NCBI GenBank assembly: GCA_047967505.1
Contig: CM106540.1
DNA length: 64,000 nucleotides
Direction: 5' to 3' (one strand)
Source of the DNA: Dipteris shenzhenensis
Taxonomy: Eukaryota; Polypodiophyta; Polypodiopsida; Gleicheniales
Shown here: positions 44,178-55,179 of the stretch, piece by piece
Numbering within the stretch: the first letter of the stretch is position 1
Layout of the letters: each line of letters starts with the position of its first letter
Position numbers and translations under genes: made by a program
Notes under the pieces: model-generated
The model's database searches: none
What the model saw: only the letters and a program-made list of their open reading frames with translations
What the model was told of the DNA's origin: nothing

Positions 44178-44393
44178 GTGCAAATTGCTTTGGGGTGCAG
44201 TATCCCCTCATCATTCGACCTTCAACATCCCCTTGCCGCCCTCATCACCGTGCAAGAAGCCACCATTATCAAGATTCAACATCCCTCATCACCATGGCAT
44301 GAGGAGCCCTCGTTGTCAACCCCTAAATTGTTGCTAGTGGAGCCAATCATGAGGTGGCGCCCAAATCATCCCACCAAATGCCTTGTACTTTGA
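43923..44393 (+). other. Open frame encoding pentapeptide repeats (uncertain gene)
   Basis: Reading the minisatellite in this frame gives about 17 tandem pentapeptides of pattern V-D-[AV]-x-[KQ] (for example VDAKQ VDLGK VDAGQ). A 70-residue non-repetitive tail follows (ALGCSIPSSFDLQHPL, ending PTKCLVL) and then a stop. There is no good ATG in frame upstream of the repeat, and the other frames are also open here. It is not the known A(D/N)LxX pentapeptide family. Most likely a chance frame over a minisatellite, kept here because the tail stays open outside the repeat. Confidence 0.25.
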
Positions 44394-44619
44394 CGACACG
44401 ACATTCTCCTATGTACCTATAACAAGTACCATGATCAGTTTTATCATGGTCCTCACAACTTGGTCTGAGTTGTCAATGAGTATAAATATATCATTCACAT
44501 GATTAGGCAAGTTGCACTACTTTCCTAAGTGGTGCTTGCAAAAGTTTAGGGCCGTATTGTAGAGTGCAGGTTTATTGGAAAAGATACGGAGGTCCATGTA
44601 CTATTTCTTTTTAGGGAAG

Positions 44620-44904
44620 GTGATAAACAAGTTTATGGATGTCTTTTAATGGAGCAACTATGACATTGTCGTGTTCAACAACCCATTGAACCCCGATAAT
44701 CTAGCATACTTTAAGAATCTTCAAGCGATTTGGCATACACACCCAAGATTCAATTATAAGAATGGCAAACACTATTGGTTAACTCCACCATTCATCCATG
44801 GCTACGTGAGTGGGATTGTCACCCAAACCTGTGGCACTATACTTGGGAACATCAACACACTAACTATGATGATAATGAATCAATTGAAGTATTGGAGCAC
44901 TTAG
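44620..44904 (+). other. Unidentified open frame, possible transposon fragment
   Basis: The frame reads FNNPLNPDNLAYFKNLQAIW, RFNYKNGKHYWLTPPFIHGY and VSGIVTQTCGTILGNIN, with residue use that looks protein-like and not compositional. No start, splice site or domain could be assigned. It may be part of an old mobile element. Confidence 0.25.
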
Positions 44905-44989
44905 TAAAGATGGAAGAGGAAAAGAAACAATAGGAGTGGGAAGCAAGTTAGGTAGCTAGCAATGATGTAATGACCCTAATATGTGCTAC

Positions 44990-45540
44990 TCATCACTTAA
45001 GACAAGAGGGGGCATAAGGGCCGCATCTAGGGAGAGAACGCAAGGAGGAAGGGGCATGGGGGGTTACATCGAGGGAGGGACACGAGGGGTAGGGGGCACA
45101 AGGGATCAAGGATGGCAGAGGAGGGGGCTTAAGGGCAACACAATGGAGGAGGCTCATAATCAAGGTAGGGGTAGGGGAGATCCATAAGATGGGAGAGGCT
45201 GCAAGGTGGTGCATTGGGGGAGAGGGGCGCAAGCGATGCAAGGGTCCTAAGGAGGAGGAGGCACAAAAAAGGGGTCCCAATTGTTTACTCATGTCACCTT
45301 TAGTGTGATTTGCTTTTCTGGCTTTGATATTTTGTCGAAATTTGCAAAACACTACCTCAAACACAATTCATAGTAGGTTGAATGTAAACTATTCCATGTG
45401 ACATGTATTTTTGGCTTTTTAACATATAATTTATGTACATATGCTTACATGGAACAAATATTTCTTTTTGATTGAAGTCATTGCAAGTGCATGTTGGTTT
45501 GCACTACAAATACACACTATATATGTCTTCCCAAAAGGTA
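44990..45540 (+). repeat. Dispersed repeat, copy 2
   Basis: G-rich start (GGGGGCATAAGGG, CATAATCAAGGTAGGGG), then the same flank as copy 1 at 40490-41010: TATGCTTACATGGAACAAAT, CAAGTGCATGTTGGTTTGCA and ACTATATATGTCTTCCC. Same orientation, 4.5 kb apart. Confidence 0.75.
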
Positions 45541-46933
45541 CCTATGATTTCATGTGCAATAAGTGCAACTCCTGGTGCTATTAGAGTGGTTTCAATTTCT
45601 AAGGTCATTGGTTTGGTTCAGTGGGGTCATTCTTTAAAAACTGACCCCCTAGAGATCCTACAAGCTAGGGTCATTGGTTACCAAGCATTAGGGTCATGGT
45701 GTGCCATGTGACCCCCCTAGGGGCATTAAAATCCCACGCCTCATTTTGTACATGTGTCTGTGTGTGGCTTATCTGCTTGCCTTGTGGCACCTAGGTGTCA
45801 CCCTTGGAAGCCCCTGGAAGGCCCTGGAGCCCTTCCTTGCCTTTCCATGCTGTTTTGAGTCTTCTCCCCTACTAAGGCAGCTTCATTCTCAACATGGCGG
45901 ATTTTTGCAGCCTCCCTCTTGCTGGCTGAAGTGGATTTTCGAGCTTTCTTCACGATAGTTCTCCTCCCCTTGGTGCTTTCTTCTGCTGGCATGCTTCCTG
46001 GACCTAAACGCCTCCATTCTGGGCCATTTTGAAGCTTTTCTCGACTTTCTTCGGGACAAAAGTTCTTCTTTCCTGCATTTGAGGCCATATTCTTGGATGC
46101 CTTACTCCTGGCCTCTGTCTGGTGCAAGGTGCACTCAGTTCTGAGGTGTTTGTGGGCTGAGAACTCCATTCTGGTGGACGAATTCATGGCAGATTTGCTA
46201 CAGCTTGCTGGACGCTCTCTTTTCTGATCTTTTCTGGTGCTGGAAGACACTCATAGGCAGCTCCCTCCTACCATAGTTTGCTGTCTGCTATTCAACCTAC
46301 TTCTGGAGCTGTTCCGGGCTGAAACAGCTCTTTCTGTTGGCTGAATTCTCATCTTCTCTTCCTACTCTATGCTACTGCCATTCTTACTGAGTTTTTGCAA
46401 GGTTGGATGCCGTGCCGTTGGCACGGGAGAGGATTGGGACATTGGTTGTGATACTCTCTTCTTGGGGGTGCAATGGCTAGCCTTGGGCTCAGTAATGGCT
46501 TGGATATGTGTGAATGCATTGCTTGGCATGTTGTCAAGTTGTTCTACTTGTGTTGTGCATGACTACTGAAAGGAACCAAAGGAATAGCATTGGGAGTTGG
46601 TCACCAGCACAACCACGTGTTGGCATTGTACGGGGTTGCACCTGCGGGTGAGCTCTTGAAGGGAGCCCCTTTGTATTTTGAGCTAACCAGTAATTAAATA
46701 AATACCCAAGGGGCGCCAAGTGTTGGGGTCAACAGGTGTCACTCTTCATGCTTCAGAGTAGGGGCATTCTAGCCTCCCTTGTCTTAAATGGTTCAATGAT
46801 GCTATACAATGAAGTTTTATGCTTTGAGATTTGTTTGTGGACAATGGCAGTGTTTCAAGTTGGCTGTATTTTCAGTTTTGTGAGCTAGTAGAGATAGTTA
46901 CACTGACCTTTGTGATCAAAGGCCAGTTACAGT
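45541..46933. other. No gene seen; probably includes the chromovirus 5' LTR
   Basis: This lies directly upstream of the probable primer site at 46934, so its right part should be LTR. I could not find a matching 3' LTR after 50492 and therefore cannot set its borders. Confidence 0.35.
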
Positions 46934-46951
46934 GGTTCCATTGCCGGGACC
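46934..46951 (+). promoter_or_regulatory. Probable primer binding site of the chromovirus
   Basis: TGGTTCCATTGCCGGGAC resembles the TGGCGCCGTTGCCGGGG site complementary to plant tRNA-Asp, with several mismatches. It follows CCAGTTACA, a possible LTR end. Confidence 0.4.
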
Positions 46952-47126
46952 CTCATCAAATCATATAGAGGAGTCCCTCGGCAGCTTGGGTAGAGAAAGC
47001 AGTTGCTCATTTTGGTACAGCCATCCATTGCTTTTGGATATGGAGCATATGAGGCTTGGTTATGATGCAGACTCAGAGTCTTAGCCAGAGCCACAGATAA
47101 GGGGATCACACCCCGGAACAGTTGCA

Positions 47127-47330
47127 TTGGGTGTTGACCCAAGTGTACAGCCAAATGCTATGGCAGTAATGCAAACACAGATGGCTTCTGTGTTGCAAGT
47201 TTTGACTCAGCTCACTCAGAGCTTTGCTGAGATTGTGCATAATCCAGCTTTGATGCCGAGGGCAGAGGCACAACCCATTCAGGGTCCACAGATGCATGTG
47301 GGACAGCCACTACCAGAGCCCCGACACTAG
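47127..47330 (+). pseudogene. Chromovirus gag N-terminal remnant
   Basis: MQTQMASVLQVLTQLTQSFA is a typical coiled-coil-like gag opening. It is followed by a short tandem repeat of CCGACACCAGTGGTACAGCC at 47318-47380. The capsid core and zinc knuckle are absent. Confidence 0.55.
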
Positions 47331-47467
47331 TGGTACAGCCACTATCAGAGCCACCGACACCAGTGGTACAGCCACTTGCAGTGCCACAGAGGCAAGGACC
47401 AAATGGGAATGAGCATGGTAGCAATGCTCAGAATGTGCAGTAAGGGCAGCAAGCCCAACCACAGTAT

Positions 47468-48723
47468 GTGGGTTTGATTTTTGTCAAAGAAAAAGAGCCT
47501 GAGGATAACTCTAACTTTTCCAAGCTGGAAAAACAGCAAACTGAGTTTTTATTTCAGTTTCAAGATTGTTTTTCAAATGAACTCTCAAAGGAGTTACCTC
47601 TTGAGAGGCTAGAAGATCATACCATTGATATCATTCCTAGCAGTTCTCCACCTAACCGACCACCATACAGGGTGAGTGCGGCACAGCAGGAGGAGATCAT
47701 CTGTCAGGTGAATGAATTGTTACAGAAGGGGCTGATTCAGCCAACCTTTTCTCCATATTGTTCTGCCGTCCTACTTGTGCAGAAGAAGGATGGATCTTGG
47801 AGAATGTGTATTGACTACAGGGCTTTGAATAAGATCTCAATTAAGAATCGATTTCCTATTCCACACATTGATGACATCTTGGATCGATTAGAGGGATCAG
47901 CCATCTTCAGTCGCATTGACTTGAAAAGTGGTTACCATCAGATACGAATCAGGCCCGAAGATGTACATAAGATTGCCTTCAGGAGCACTTTTGGCTTTAT
48001 GAGTTCCTTGTCATGCCATTTGGTTTGACCAATGTTCTTGCTATCTTCAATCATATGATGGATCGCATTTTCAGAGAGCACAGGAAGTTTGTGGGTACAT
48101 TCTTTGATGACATTATTGTGCACTCGAAAGATGAAGAGGAGCATAAGCAACTCTTGGCAGTTGTATTTGCAGAACTCAGGAAACACAACTTGCTGGTCAA
48201 CACAAAGAAGAGTGAGTTCCTCATGCCAGAGATACATTTCCTGGGACACATCATCTCACGAGATGGAGTGAGGATGGACCCTGCCAAGATAGAGGCACTC
48301 AAGAATTGGCCTCCATTGAAGAACCTACATGAAGTCCATAGTTTTCTTGGCTTGTGTTCATACTATAGGTGCTTCATTCACTATTTTGCTGAGATAGCTT
48401 CACCCTTACATGCTTTGCAGAAGAAGGCAGTGCCTTTCCGTTGGGGGAAGAAAGAAATTGCAGCATTCAATGAGTTGAAAGAAAAGCTATGCTCTGATCC
48501 TGTCATCATTTTGCTAGACTTGCGAAAGCCTTTTGTTCTTCAATGTGATGCAAGCGGCAATAGTGTTGGTGGAGTACTTATGCAGGAAGGCAGAGTGGTT
48601 GCATATGAGAGCAGGCTGCTCCGTGATGCTGAACACAACATGAATGTATATGAGCAAGAGTTGGTAGCTGCAATTCATGCTCTTACTGTGTGGAAGCACT
48701 ATCTTTTGGGTGCTGATTTTTAG
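47468..48723 (+). pseudogene. Chromovirus reverse transcriptase and RNase H (frameshifted)
   Basis: RT runs from EDHTIDIIPSSSPPNRPPYR through SPYCSAVLLVQKKDGSWRMC, IDYRALNKISIKNRFPIPHI and SRIDLKSGYHQIRIRPEDVH. The frame breaks near 48000 just before MPFGLTNVLAIF. The catalytic YxDD box reads VGTFFDDIIVHS, keeping both Asp. VHSFLGLCSYYRCFIHYFAE is the connection, and RNase H starts at VLQCDASGNSVGGVLMQEG with VYEQELVAAIHALTVWKHYL. A TAG at 48721-48723 stops the frame before QTDHQSLRYF, which continues in the same register. Confidence 0.9.
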
Positions 48724-49383
48724 GTGCAAACTGATCATCAATCGTTGCGATACTTTCTCACTCAGAGAAAGTTGTCAGAGAAGCACATGAGATGGGCAAA
48801 CTTCCTTTCCATTTTTCATTTTCAGATTGTGCATGTGGCTGGAAAGAAAAATGTAGTGGCTGATGCACTTTCCAGAAGGCCATGTACGGAAGCTATGTCC
48901 AAGAAACCACAGGTATCTTCAGTTACTATTGCTCATCACAATGAGCTTGATGCCATGAAGGAGCAGTATGCTACAGATGATGCTTTTGCACGTATTTATG
49001 ATCAGCTTATGGAGGGCAATAGGCATGATCATTACACACTTAAGGAGGGATTTATGATGATGCATGGAAAGCTATGTGTAACGCAGCCATTAAGGCATAA
49101 GGTGCTCACTGAAAGTCATGCCCCACCGTATGCTGGGCATAGGGGTATTGAGGCTACAATCAAAGCAGTAGAGCACTACTTTTATTGGCCTTCTCTACGG
49201 AAGGATGTTGAGGCTTATGTCAGGACATGCATCACTTGTCAAAAGGTGAAGTATGACAGGCAGAAACAGCCCAGTTTACTTCAGCCTTTGCCTATACTAG
49301 ATAGACCATGGCAGAGTATCGCTATTTATTTGTTTTTAATCTCCCTCGCACTCCTTTTGGTCATGATGGCATATGGACCATAA
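48724..49383 (+). pseudogene. Chromovirus RNase H end and integrase zinc domain
   Basis: QTDHQSLRYFLTQRKLSEKH and AGKKNVVADALSRRP finish RNase H. The integrase zinc-binding domain is HAPPYAGHRGIEATIKAVEH and FYWPSLRKDVEAYVRTCITC, with His and Cys pairs intact. The core starts at [12 protein letters not shown], where the first catalytic Asp is expected (usually MDFI) but Tyr is read. A frameshift follows near 49320. Confidence 0.88.
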
Positions 49384-50144
49384 TTTGCAGATTCAGCAAG
49401 ATGGCTCATTTCATTCCAGTAAGGAAGAAGATTACTTTTCAGCAGATGGCAAAAGAGTTCTTGAAATCTGTTTTTAAGTATCATGGGATGCCTGAGTCTA
49501 TCATGAGCGATAGAGATCCACGGATGACCAGCATGTTCTGGAGAGGTTTGTTTGATGACATGGGTACCTCACTGCTGTTTTCATCTTCTTATCATCCACA
49601 GTCTGATGGTCAATCATATGAGGCAAATTCTACAGCTTTGGATTTGCTGCGTTGTTATGTGTCTGAGGACAAAGCAAAGTGGGAGCAGTATTTGCCACTA
49701 ATTGAGTATGCATACAACAATACAGTGCACTCTTCCACGGGTAAGGCACCATTTGAAGTAGTGGAAGGAGCGAGAAAGGTTCCTCCTATTTTGCATAGAA
49801 AGGAGAAGATTTTTGTGATAGATGAGTATGTGGAGGACTTGCGGGCAGCCTATGAAAAGGTTAAGTATGCCCTCCAACGCAGCCAGGACAAGCAGAAAAG
49901 AGCTGCAGATAAGCACTTCACAGAAGGTGATTGGGTGTTGCTGCGTTTTCTTAAGGCATGCCTCAGGAGCAAGAAAGGGAAGGTAAAGCTGTACACCAAG
50001 CTGAATATGAGGTACTACGGCCCCTTTCAAGTTCTTGAGAAGATCAATGAGGTAGCTTACACGTTGAAGTTACCTGAGCAGTGGACCATCCACAATGCTT
50101 TCCATGTTAGCTTGTTGAAGCCTTTTCGTGGAGAATTGCCATAG
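49308..50144 (+). pseudogene. Chromovirus integrase core and C-terminal domain
   Basis: The core continues with [34 protein letters not shown] (second Asp present) and [20 protein letters not shown]. The Glu of the usual DGQTE motif falls on Tyr by position, with a Glu one residue later. The C-terminal part has [38 protein letters not shown] and the GPY/F end [16 protein letters not shown]. The frame ends in TAG at 50142-50144 and continues directly into the chromodomain. Confidence 0.9.
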
Positions 50145-50147
50145 GAT

Positions 50148-50492
50148 ATGCCAGTTGAAGAGCAACCTGAAGTTGATGAGCAAGATGAGGTCTTGATTCC
50201 TGAGCAGATTGTGGCACATAAGGATCCGAAAGTTAATGGTAGAGTTGCCAAACACTATCGAGTGAAGTGCAAGAATTATCCTACGAACGATGCGATCTGG
50301 ATGGAAGAGAGTGAATTGGCAGATTCACCACAGGTTTTACAGCTCTACCTTGAGGCATTTGGTCTTGAGCCTACTGCGGTAGCGACTCATGCCGGTTCAG
50401 CAGAGCACACGTCTGGAGCATTACCAGATGCTCATGGGGGGGGGGGTAGCACCTCCGCACCCACAGTGCAGACAGGCTCACATGATATCTAG
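50148..50492 (+). pseudogene. Chromodomain of the chromovirus
   Basis: VLIPEQIVAHKDPKVNGRVA, HYRVKCKNYPTNDAIWMEES and QVLQLYLEAF form a chromodomain as found at the end of chromovirus integrases, where it steers insertion to chromatin marks. It is in the same frame as the integrase, separated by one stop. The tail is Gly/Thr/Ser-rich with a G-run at about 50436-50447. Confidence 0.88.
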
Positions 50493-50689
50493 AGGTCGCT
50501 TGGTGACACTGCGGTTTCACCCGAGGCACTGATGCTGATAGTGTTTTTGCCGTGAGACTTCTATGATGAGTGATCATGACACTCCAGTTGGTTGATACAC
50601 TACCATACCGATGGATTTGCAGTCCTGCTGTATGTACATTGTATTTTTGGTACTTCATGTGATGTACTATTGATTATGGGCTGTTTATG

Positions 50690-50880
50690 CCTAGGAGCTT
50701 GTTCAGGGCTATGAACCGAAGCCTGAGCGTCCTAAGAGCTCTGTCAACTAGGATTCTGACCAAGAGGATGAGTTTCCAGAGGAGCTCAATGATTGGAAGG
50801 AAAGGGATGCAAATGCTCATTTAGCTTTGGTCAGGACCATCACCAAGGAGGTTTCCGGCTATATAGACACTCGTCCATGA
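50690..50880 (+). other. Short coding-like segment, unidentified
   Basis: One frame reads ELVQGYEPKPERPKSSVN, stop, DSDQEDEFPEELNDWKERDA, NAHLALVRTITKEVSGYIDT. The last part has the look of a copia gag opening (W..KD.KA...I), but it is too short to assign. Confidence 0.25.
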
Positions 50881-51139
50881 TCAATTACAGGCTATGAGTG
50901 CTGCCCTAACGTAGTTGTTGCCAAGACTAACCCAGCCTTCTAGCACTAGTTCCAGGTCCCCCACGAAGTTACAGGCTTGTGGGAGGGATTGTGGGCTGCT
51001 TCTGGCCCTAATCAGATGAAATTCTGGCAGGCAAGGTAACAATGTGGAGCTATGGACCAGATGAGTTCGAGGTTCACTGCTTGGTAGCACAGAGACTACA
51101 GATCTGATGTGTACCAACATTCGAAGTTTTTTTACATGA

Positions 51140-51424
51140 TGTGTTCACTACACGATACACCCGCCTTAACCCTGGTCGGGTCAAATGGACCTGCAGGTCG
51201 GGTCAACCGACCAGGCCGGTCGGTTGACTGACCCTGGGTTGGTCAATTTGCTGGCCCTGGGTCTTTACTTGGCCGGCCTATAAAAGGCCCCACCCTCTCC
51301 ATTGCTTGGTAGATCTTCTGGAGCATCTCTCTCCTCGTTTGTTTATTCCCCTGCTGTATATACAGTTGCCATTGCCTAATCTTCGGTCGATTCTCTCTCT
51401 CTGTGTCTAATGTATGCTTCCACA
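51140..51424 (+). repeat. LTR-like promoter segment
   Basis: GGTCGGGTCAAnnGACC-type repeats, GGCCGGTCGGTTGAC, then a good TATA box (GGCCTATAAAAGGCC at about 51275-51289) and a CT-rich leader. This matches the layout of the U3/R region in the copia LTRs at 3502 and 11664. No primer site or partner LTR follows, so it may be a solo or truncated LTR. Confidence 0.35.
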
Positions 51425-52784
51425 CTGCACCACTCTCACAGGCTGTCCATAGCTGTAGATCCCATCCATCCATACAACTCTCTGCTCCTATTCTTAGTTT
51501 CTATGAACTCTTGCATTGCATTTCCCTCTTCTAGAATTGGCCCCCAAGCCCAATGATTGCCACTATCGGGCTTCCCCCAATACTTAAGGAAGATGTAGGG
51601 GCTCCAAAAAGGTGACAGTATGACAGGGACCCTGCAAGTGAGCTGCACTGCCATTTCCAAGAGGCTGTGGGCAACAATGACAAGCCAACAGCAAAGATTG
51701 AGAGCTCTCCACCACACTACTGGGAAGATGTAACATTTGCTCCTCAGTTGTGTTTAGCCTTCCCATTCAAAGACTGTTTGGGGGTGGGGGGGAGCGATCC
51801 TGGGTTGGACTGTCTTCAGTGAGCAAAAGGTATCAAGGCAATACTCTTTTCAAAGAGGGTTCACACCCCCACAGCCATAGGGGTACTGTATGCAAGAGAA
51901 TATGGAGCTCCCATGGCCGTGTCACCTGAGGAACTCACAAATTCATCATGACCACTCAGCTCTACTTGCCCTCCCCCCTCCTTTGTCTGGGTATGCTTAC
52001 CATCTCTCCCAGAGAATCCCTAACACGCATAATGATCAGATTAAAGTTCATTGATACATCAAAAGATGTACCTTCTGTTACCTATCTTTTGGTTCCCCCT
52101 TCCATTCCAGCCTTTAGTATCTCTCCAAGCTAAAACCTGATTTACTATAATTTTACTTCAGACTGGCTTAAAAGGACAGCCTTGCTGTGTTCCACACATT
52201 GCATGCATTGAATATTACCGGCTTCAAATGTGGCACAAGCCACGTCAAATATTGCCCTATTAACGTCATCTTCGACGGAAGTTATTCAAACGCTCATAAC
52301 TAACACCTGCGTTTTGGCATGAGACATGCCATATATGGCTTGTGATTTAGATGAAATCTCACGACAATCAAAACGACAATGATCAAACCAGGGTTACAAT
52401 GAATGAAATCTTACAACGATCAAATCAGGCAAGCTCCAATGAATGTAAGAAGTTTTGGTCAGACGGTGAGTAACCGCGTTAGAACGCAATGAGAATAGCA
52501 GTTGAGAAGGAACCACGTCAACCTGGAAGTTTCAACCGTGAGCTGGACAGAAGAAATCCGTCAACCCTTCCATGGTGGGATGCCAAGAGCGCGACTAACA
52601 GAATCGTCGACCTCATCATACTGATAGGAACGCAAATGTGAATCAATCAGACTATCAGAAGCAGCTTGAGACAGAAATCTATTTTATCCAAATTCGTATC
52701 ACAAGACGCTATGAACTAGATGTGAAAGTTCACGAAAACGAACTTTTTTATTCCTGGAAGAATGACAAGTACGAAAGCCCTTAC
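51425..52784. other. No confident gene; possible last exon of the neighbouring gene
   Basis: On the minus strand a short open frame at about 52678-52570 reads SQAASDSLIDSHLRSYQYDE and VDDSVSRALGIPPWKG then stop. It lies after a possible acceptor at 52679-52680. It could be the last exon of the gene starting at 53018, but the reading phase does not match that exon's donor. The rest shows nothing recognisable. Confidence 0.25.
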
Positions 52785-53018
52785 TTCTTGAAAACCAGCT
52801 GCTGACAGAGCACAAAATCCAACTGCGCCTATAGCAGAAGCGATGCCGACACCATTTAGGATCCTAACGGGCAAAGATCCTTGTCCTCTCTCGCGGTAGA
52901 GGAAAGATGCGGCGTAAAGATGCCAAGCAGCGCAAGAGGCCCAGACAAACCGCTTCCCGACTTCCGAGCCTCGATGTATGCCAACTTCCGACTCGGCCGA
53001 ATGCAGTGAAATCTTCAT
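52785..53018 (-). CDS. Probable first exon of a small membrane protein (unknown family)
   Basis: The ATG at 53016-53018 opens 78 codons ending exactly at a strong splice donor (CAAGAA then GTAAGG, 52784). The protein reads MKISLHSAESEVGIHRGSEV, then KRFVWASCAAWHLYAASFLY and ILNGVGIASAIGAVGFCALS, two likely membrane-spanning helices joined by a RERGQGSLP loop. Codon use and residue pattern look like a conserved protein, unlike the transposon debris around it. The frame is also open 45 codons upstream. The next exon was not fixed; 52678-52570 is a candidate but out of phase. I do not recognise the family. Confidence 0.4.
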
Positions 53019-54950
53019 TGGGCTCGGGAACTTCCACAGGAACGGTGAATGATTAAATCCGGAGCAAGAATGTTTTTTGCGAATCCGGCCACGGAAGACC
53101 GAATTCTTCAATCGCCACCGGCAAACTGTTTGACAGATTGTGAGAGCCAGCACCGGAACACTGAATTCTTTAATCGGGACTGGAAATTTTCATAAGGGAA
53201 AAAGAAAGTTGGAGCCACAGGAATGGTACAATCTTCGCCCTTTTTCAGCTTCAGTGGTAGAAAAGGATTTCAGAGACCAGCTCTGGATACCATTGCTTCG
53301 CCAGAAACGCCTCACTCCTCCTTCCGAGGATTGGACAGAGCAGCAGATTGAGCAGACCTGCGAAAAACAAATTTGCAAGGCCAAATTTCACGAATCAAAA
53401 CTCGATTAGCGAAGTTCGAAAGAAAGATCAAGCATTCAGAATTGTCGACCTTGATCCCTTTGCTTGTTCACAGAAATCTTCATCCCAATGGTGCTGGAAT
53501 CACAAGCGAGCTACAGAATGGGATGATATCATCTTCATTTTTTATATCTGCAAATCGCAATTCCAAATCTGAGTTGAATGTCAAAAAGAAGAAGAGGCAC
53601 GGTCCCAAGAGCACCCCCCCTCGAAGAGAACCTAAGTTTTTATAAACTTTTTATTTTTGCAAGATCGGTTCACTATCTCACGGTTCTTGGCGTTTAATAC
53701 TTGTCCACCTTTTTGCCATGCAATTTGAAAATTTTCAAATACTTGCCCTTGCATTTTATGTAGCAAATTTTTGGTAGCTCTAATCTCCTCATTGCTTAGC
53801 TTTACAACATGCTGGATTGAAAACTCGTGGATCACCATTTGAATTTCTAACTTAAGCTCTCTTCTTTTTCTCTCTTCTTTCTCTCGGTTGAGTTTCCATG
53901 ATGAACGATTGTATGGTGATCTAAACATATCAACAATCATTATATGAGCACTCGAGCAAATAATATGAACAATAAAATATTATAGCTGCACATGCTGCAA
54001 TGATGGCAGAAAAAGTATGCACAACACAACCATTGGAATTAAAAGATAATATATAAGTTCAATATTAATACCATTCAACAAAATTGATACCCTTGAACAT
54101 CAAATTAGTAGAACCTTATAATCTCATAGTATAATGGCGGATCCTACTGGCTGTCCTTGGCATGGACTAGCTACCCTGAACCAATCCTACAAGATGCTTT
54201 GGGCAAACAGCCCCACTTGTTGTTGCCTCAAAATGCCATCAATAGCATGCTTAGAGAATGTTCCTGCTCATCGCTATGTGAGTGGCGGAAATGCTACACA
54301 TTGAGTGGGCGTGGGCATTGGGTGGGAACGTCCAAGGCATTAGCATGCCAGGAAATCGTCAGCAACAATCTGACGCACATCGTGTGAGCAGAAGATCTAA
54401 TTCGCCCTGCATGGGCAAGCCCCGTAATGCCTGCTAGGAGAGTGAAATTTTCACTCTCTCACCAGGCGGTGCGGTGCCAAGTTTTGGCCTGGTGGGGAAA
54501 GTAGCAATTCATGGGAATATGCAAGACGTTCAGCTTTTCTAGCATTTATGCTAGCATGGTGTCCTGGGGAGCGTCCTCTTAGACCTGCCTAGATCCGTTG
54601 CATGGAACTGTATCAGATAACCCCTATAAGCCACCTAGGAGAAATGTTGTAATCATCCTCAAACAACCTGCTCGAATTGCACCTCAGTGGAGGCCACCTA
54701 TAGGTACTAGTAGCCAACCCTGTTGTGCTAGCTACAGATCGCCCTAGTGCTCAGAACTGCAGCCTCAAGTCAAGTTGGGTATACTGCTCTAAATCGTCGA
54801 GGATGTGGGTGTTAGCTTGGTGTGAACTAGCCCCACTAGTAGCAAGCAACCCTTTGAGGTGCCTGTATTCTGCATAGCAAAAGTGTACCAAAAATGCAAC
54901 TGAACTTGATGCCATGTGAGAGGGTGACTAGCAACTATCAAATCCGAAGA
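53019..54950. other. No confident gene
   Basis: Frames at 53140-53645 on the plus strand and 53632-53940 on the minus strand lack recognisable domains. The latter has an ERKRRELKLEIQMVIHEF-like helix but no context. Confidence 0.45.
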
Positions 54951-54969
54951 TTTTACAAGATTGCAACGG

Positions 54970-55111
54970 CAAGCATTTGAGAGCGGATCCTTTGCATCGA
55001 GAAGCTCAATCGAAGAAGCTGCTAGAGCAATGGCACTTTCATGCATTCTGCCAATGGATCCGAGATGTGCATGATTGTACTGAACCAGAGGCCATGGAAA
55101 TGATGTACAAG
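54970..55111 (+). other. Possible exon with strong splice donor
   Basis: The plus strand reads HREAQSKKLLEQWHFHAFCQ, WIRDVHDCTEPEAMEMMYK and ends at a consensus donor (TACAAG then GTAAGTC, 55112). Residues look protein-like. No acceptor, start or partner exon was fixed, and I do not recognise the family. Confidence 0.25.
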
Positions 55112-55179
55112 GTAAGTCATTCACTAATAGTCAAGCATCCAAAGTTTCCGAACAAGAATTGGTGTTGTATCTAGCTAGC

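Larger units (their letters stand above)
46934..50492 (+). mobile_element. Ty3/gypsy chromovirus (internally deleted and broken)
   Basis: Order: gag N-terminal remnant, RT, RNase H, zinc-binding domain, integrase, chromodomain. This order and the terminal chromodomain place it among plant chromoviruses. Most of gag and all of the protease are missing between about 47420 and 47470. Frameshifts occur near 48000 and 49320, and stops at 48721 and 50142. Confidence 0.92.

Noticed and set aside
43923-44180. Pentapeptide-repeat protein family (beta-helix type)
   Set aside because: The unit V-D-x-x-[KQ] lacks the A(D/N)LxX pattern with central Leu/Phe needed for that fold.
43837-44214. His/Pro/Leu-rich frames on the minus strand
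   Set aside because: They are the reverse reading of the 15-bp minisatellite.
50148-50492. Chromodomain as a host chromatin gene
   Set aside because: It continues in frame from the chromovirus integrase and has no start or intron of its own.
50493-51424. 3' LTR of the chromovirus
   Set aside because: No stretch here matched the sequence before the primer site at 46934, so a paired LTR could not be supported.
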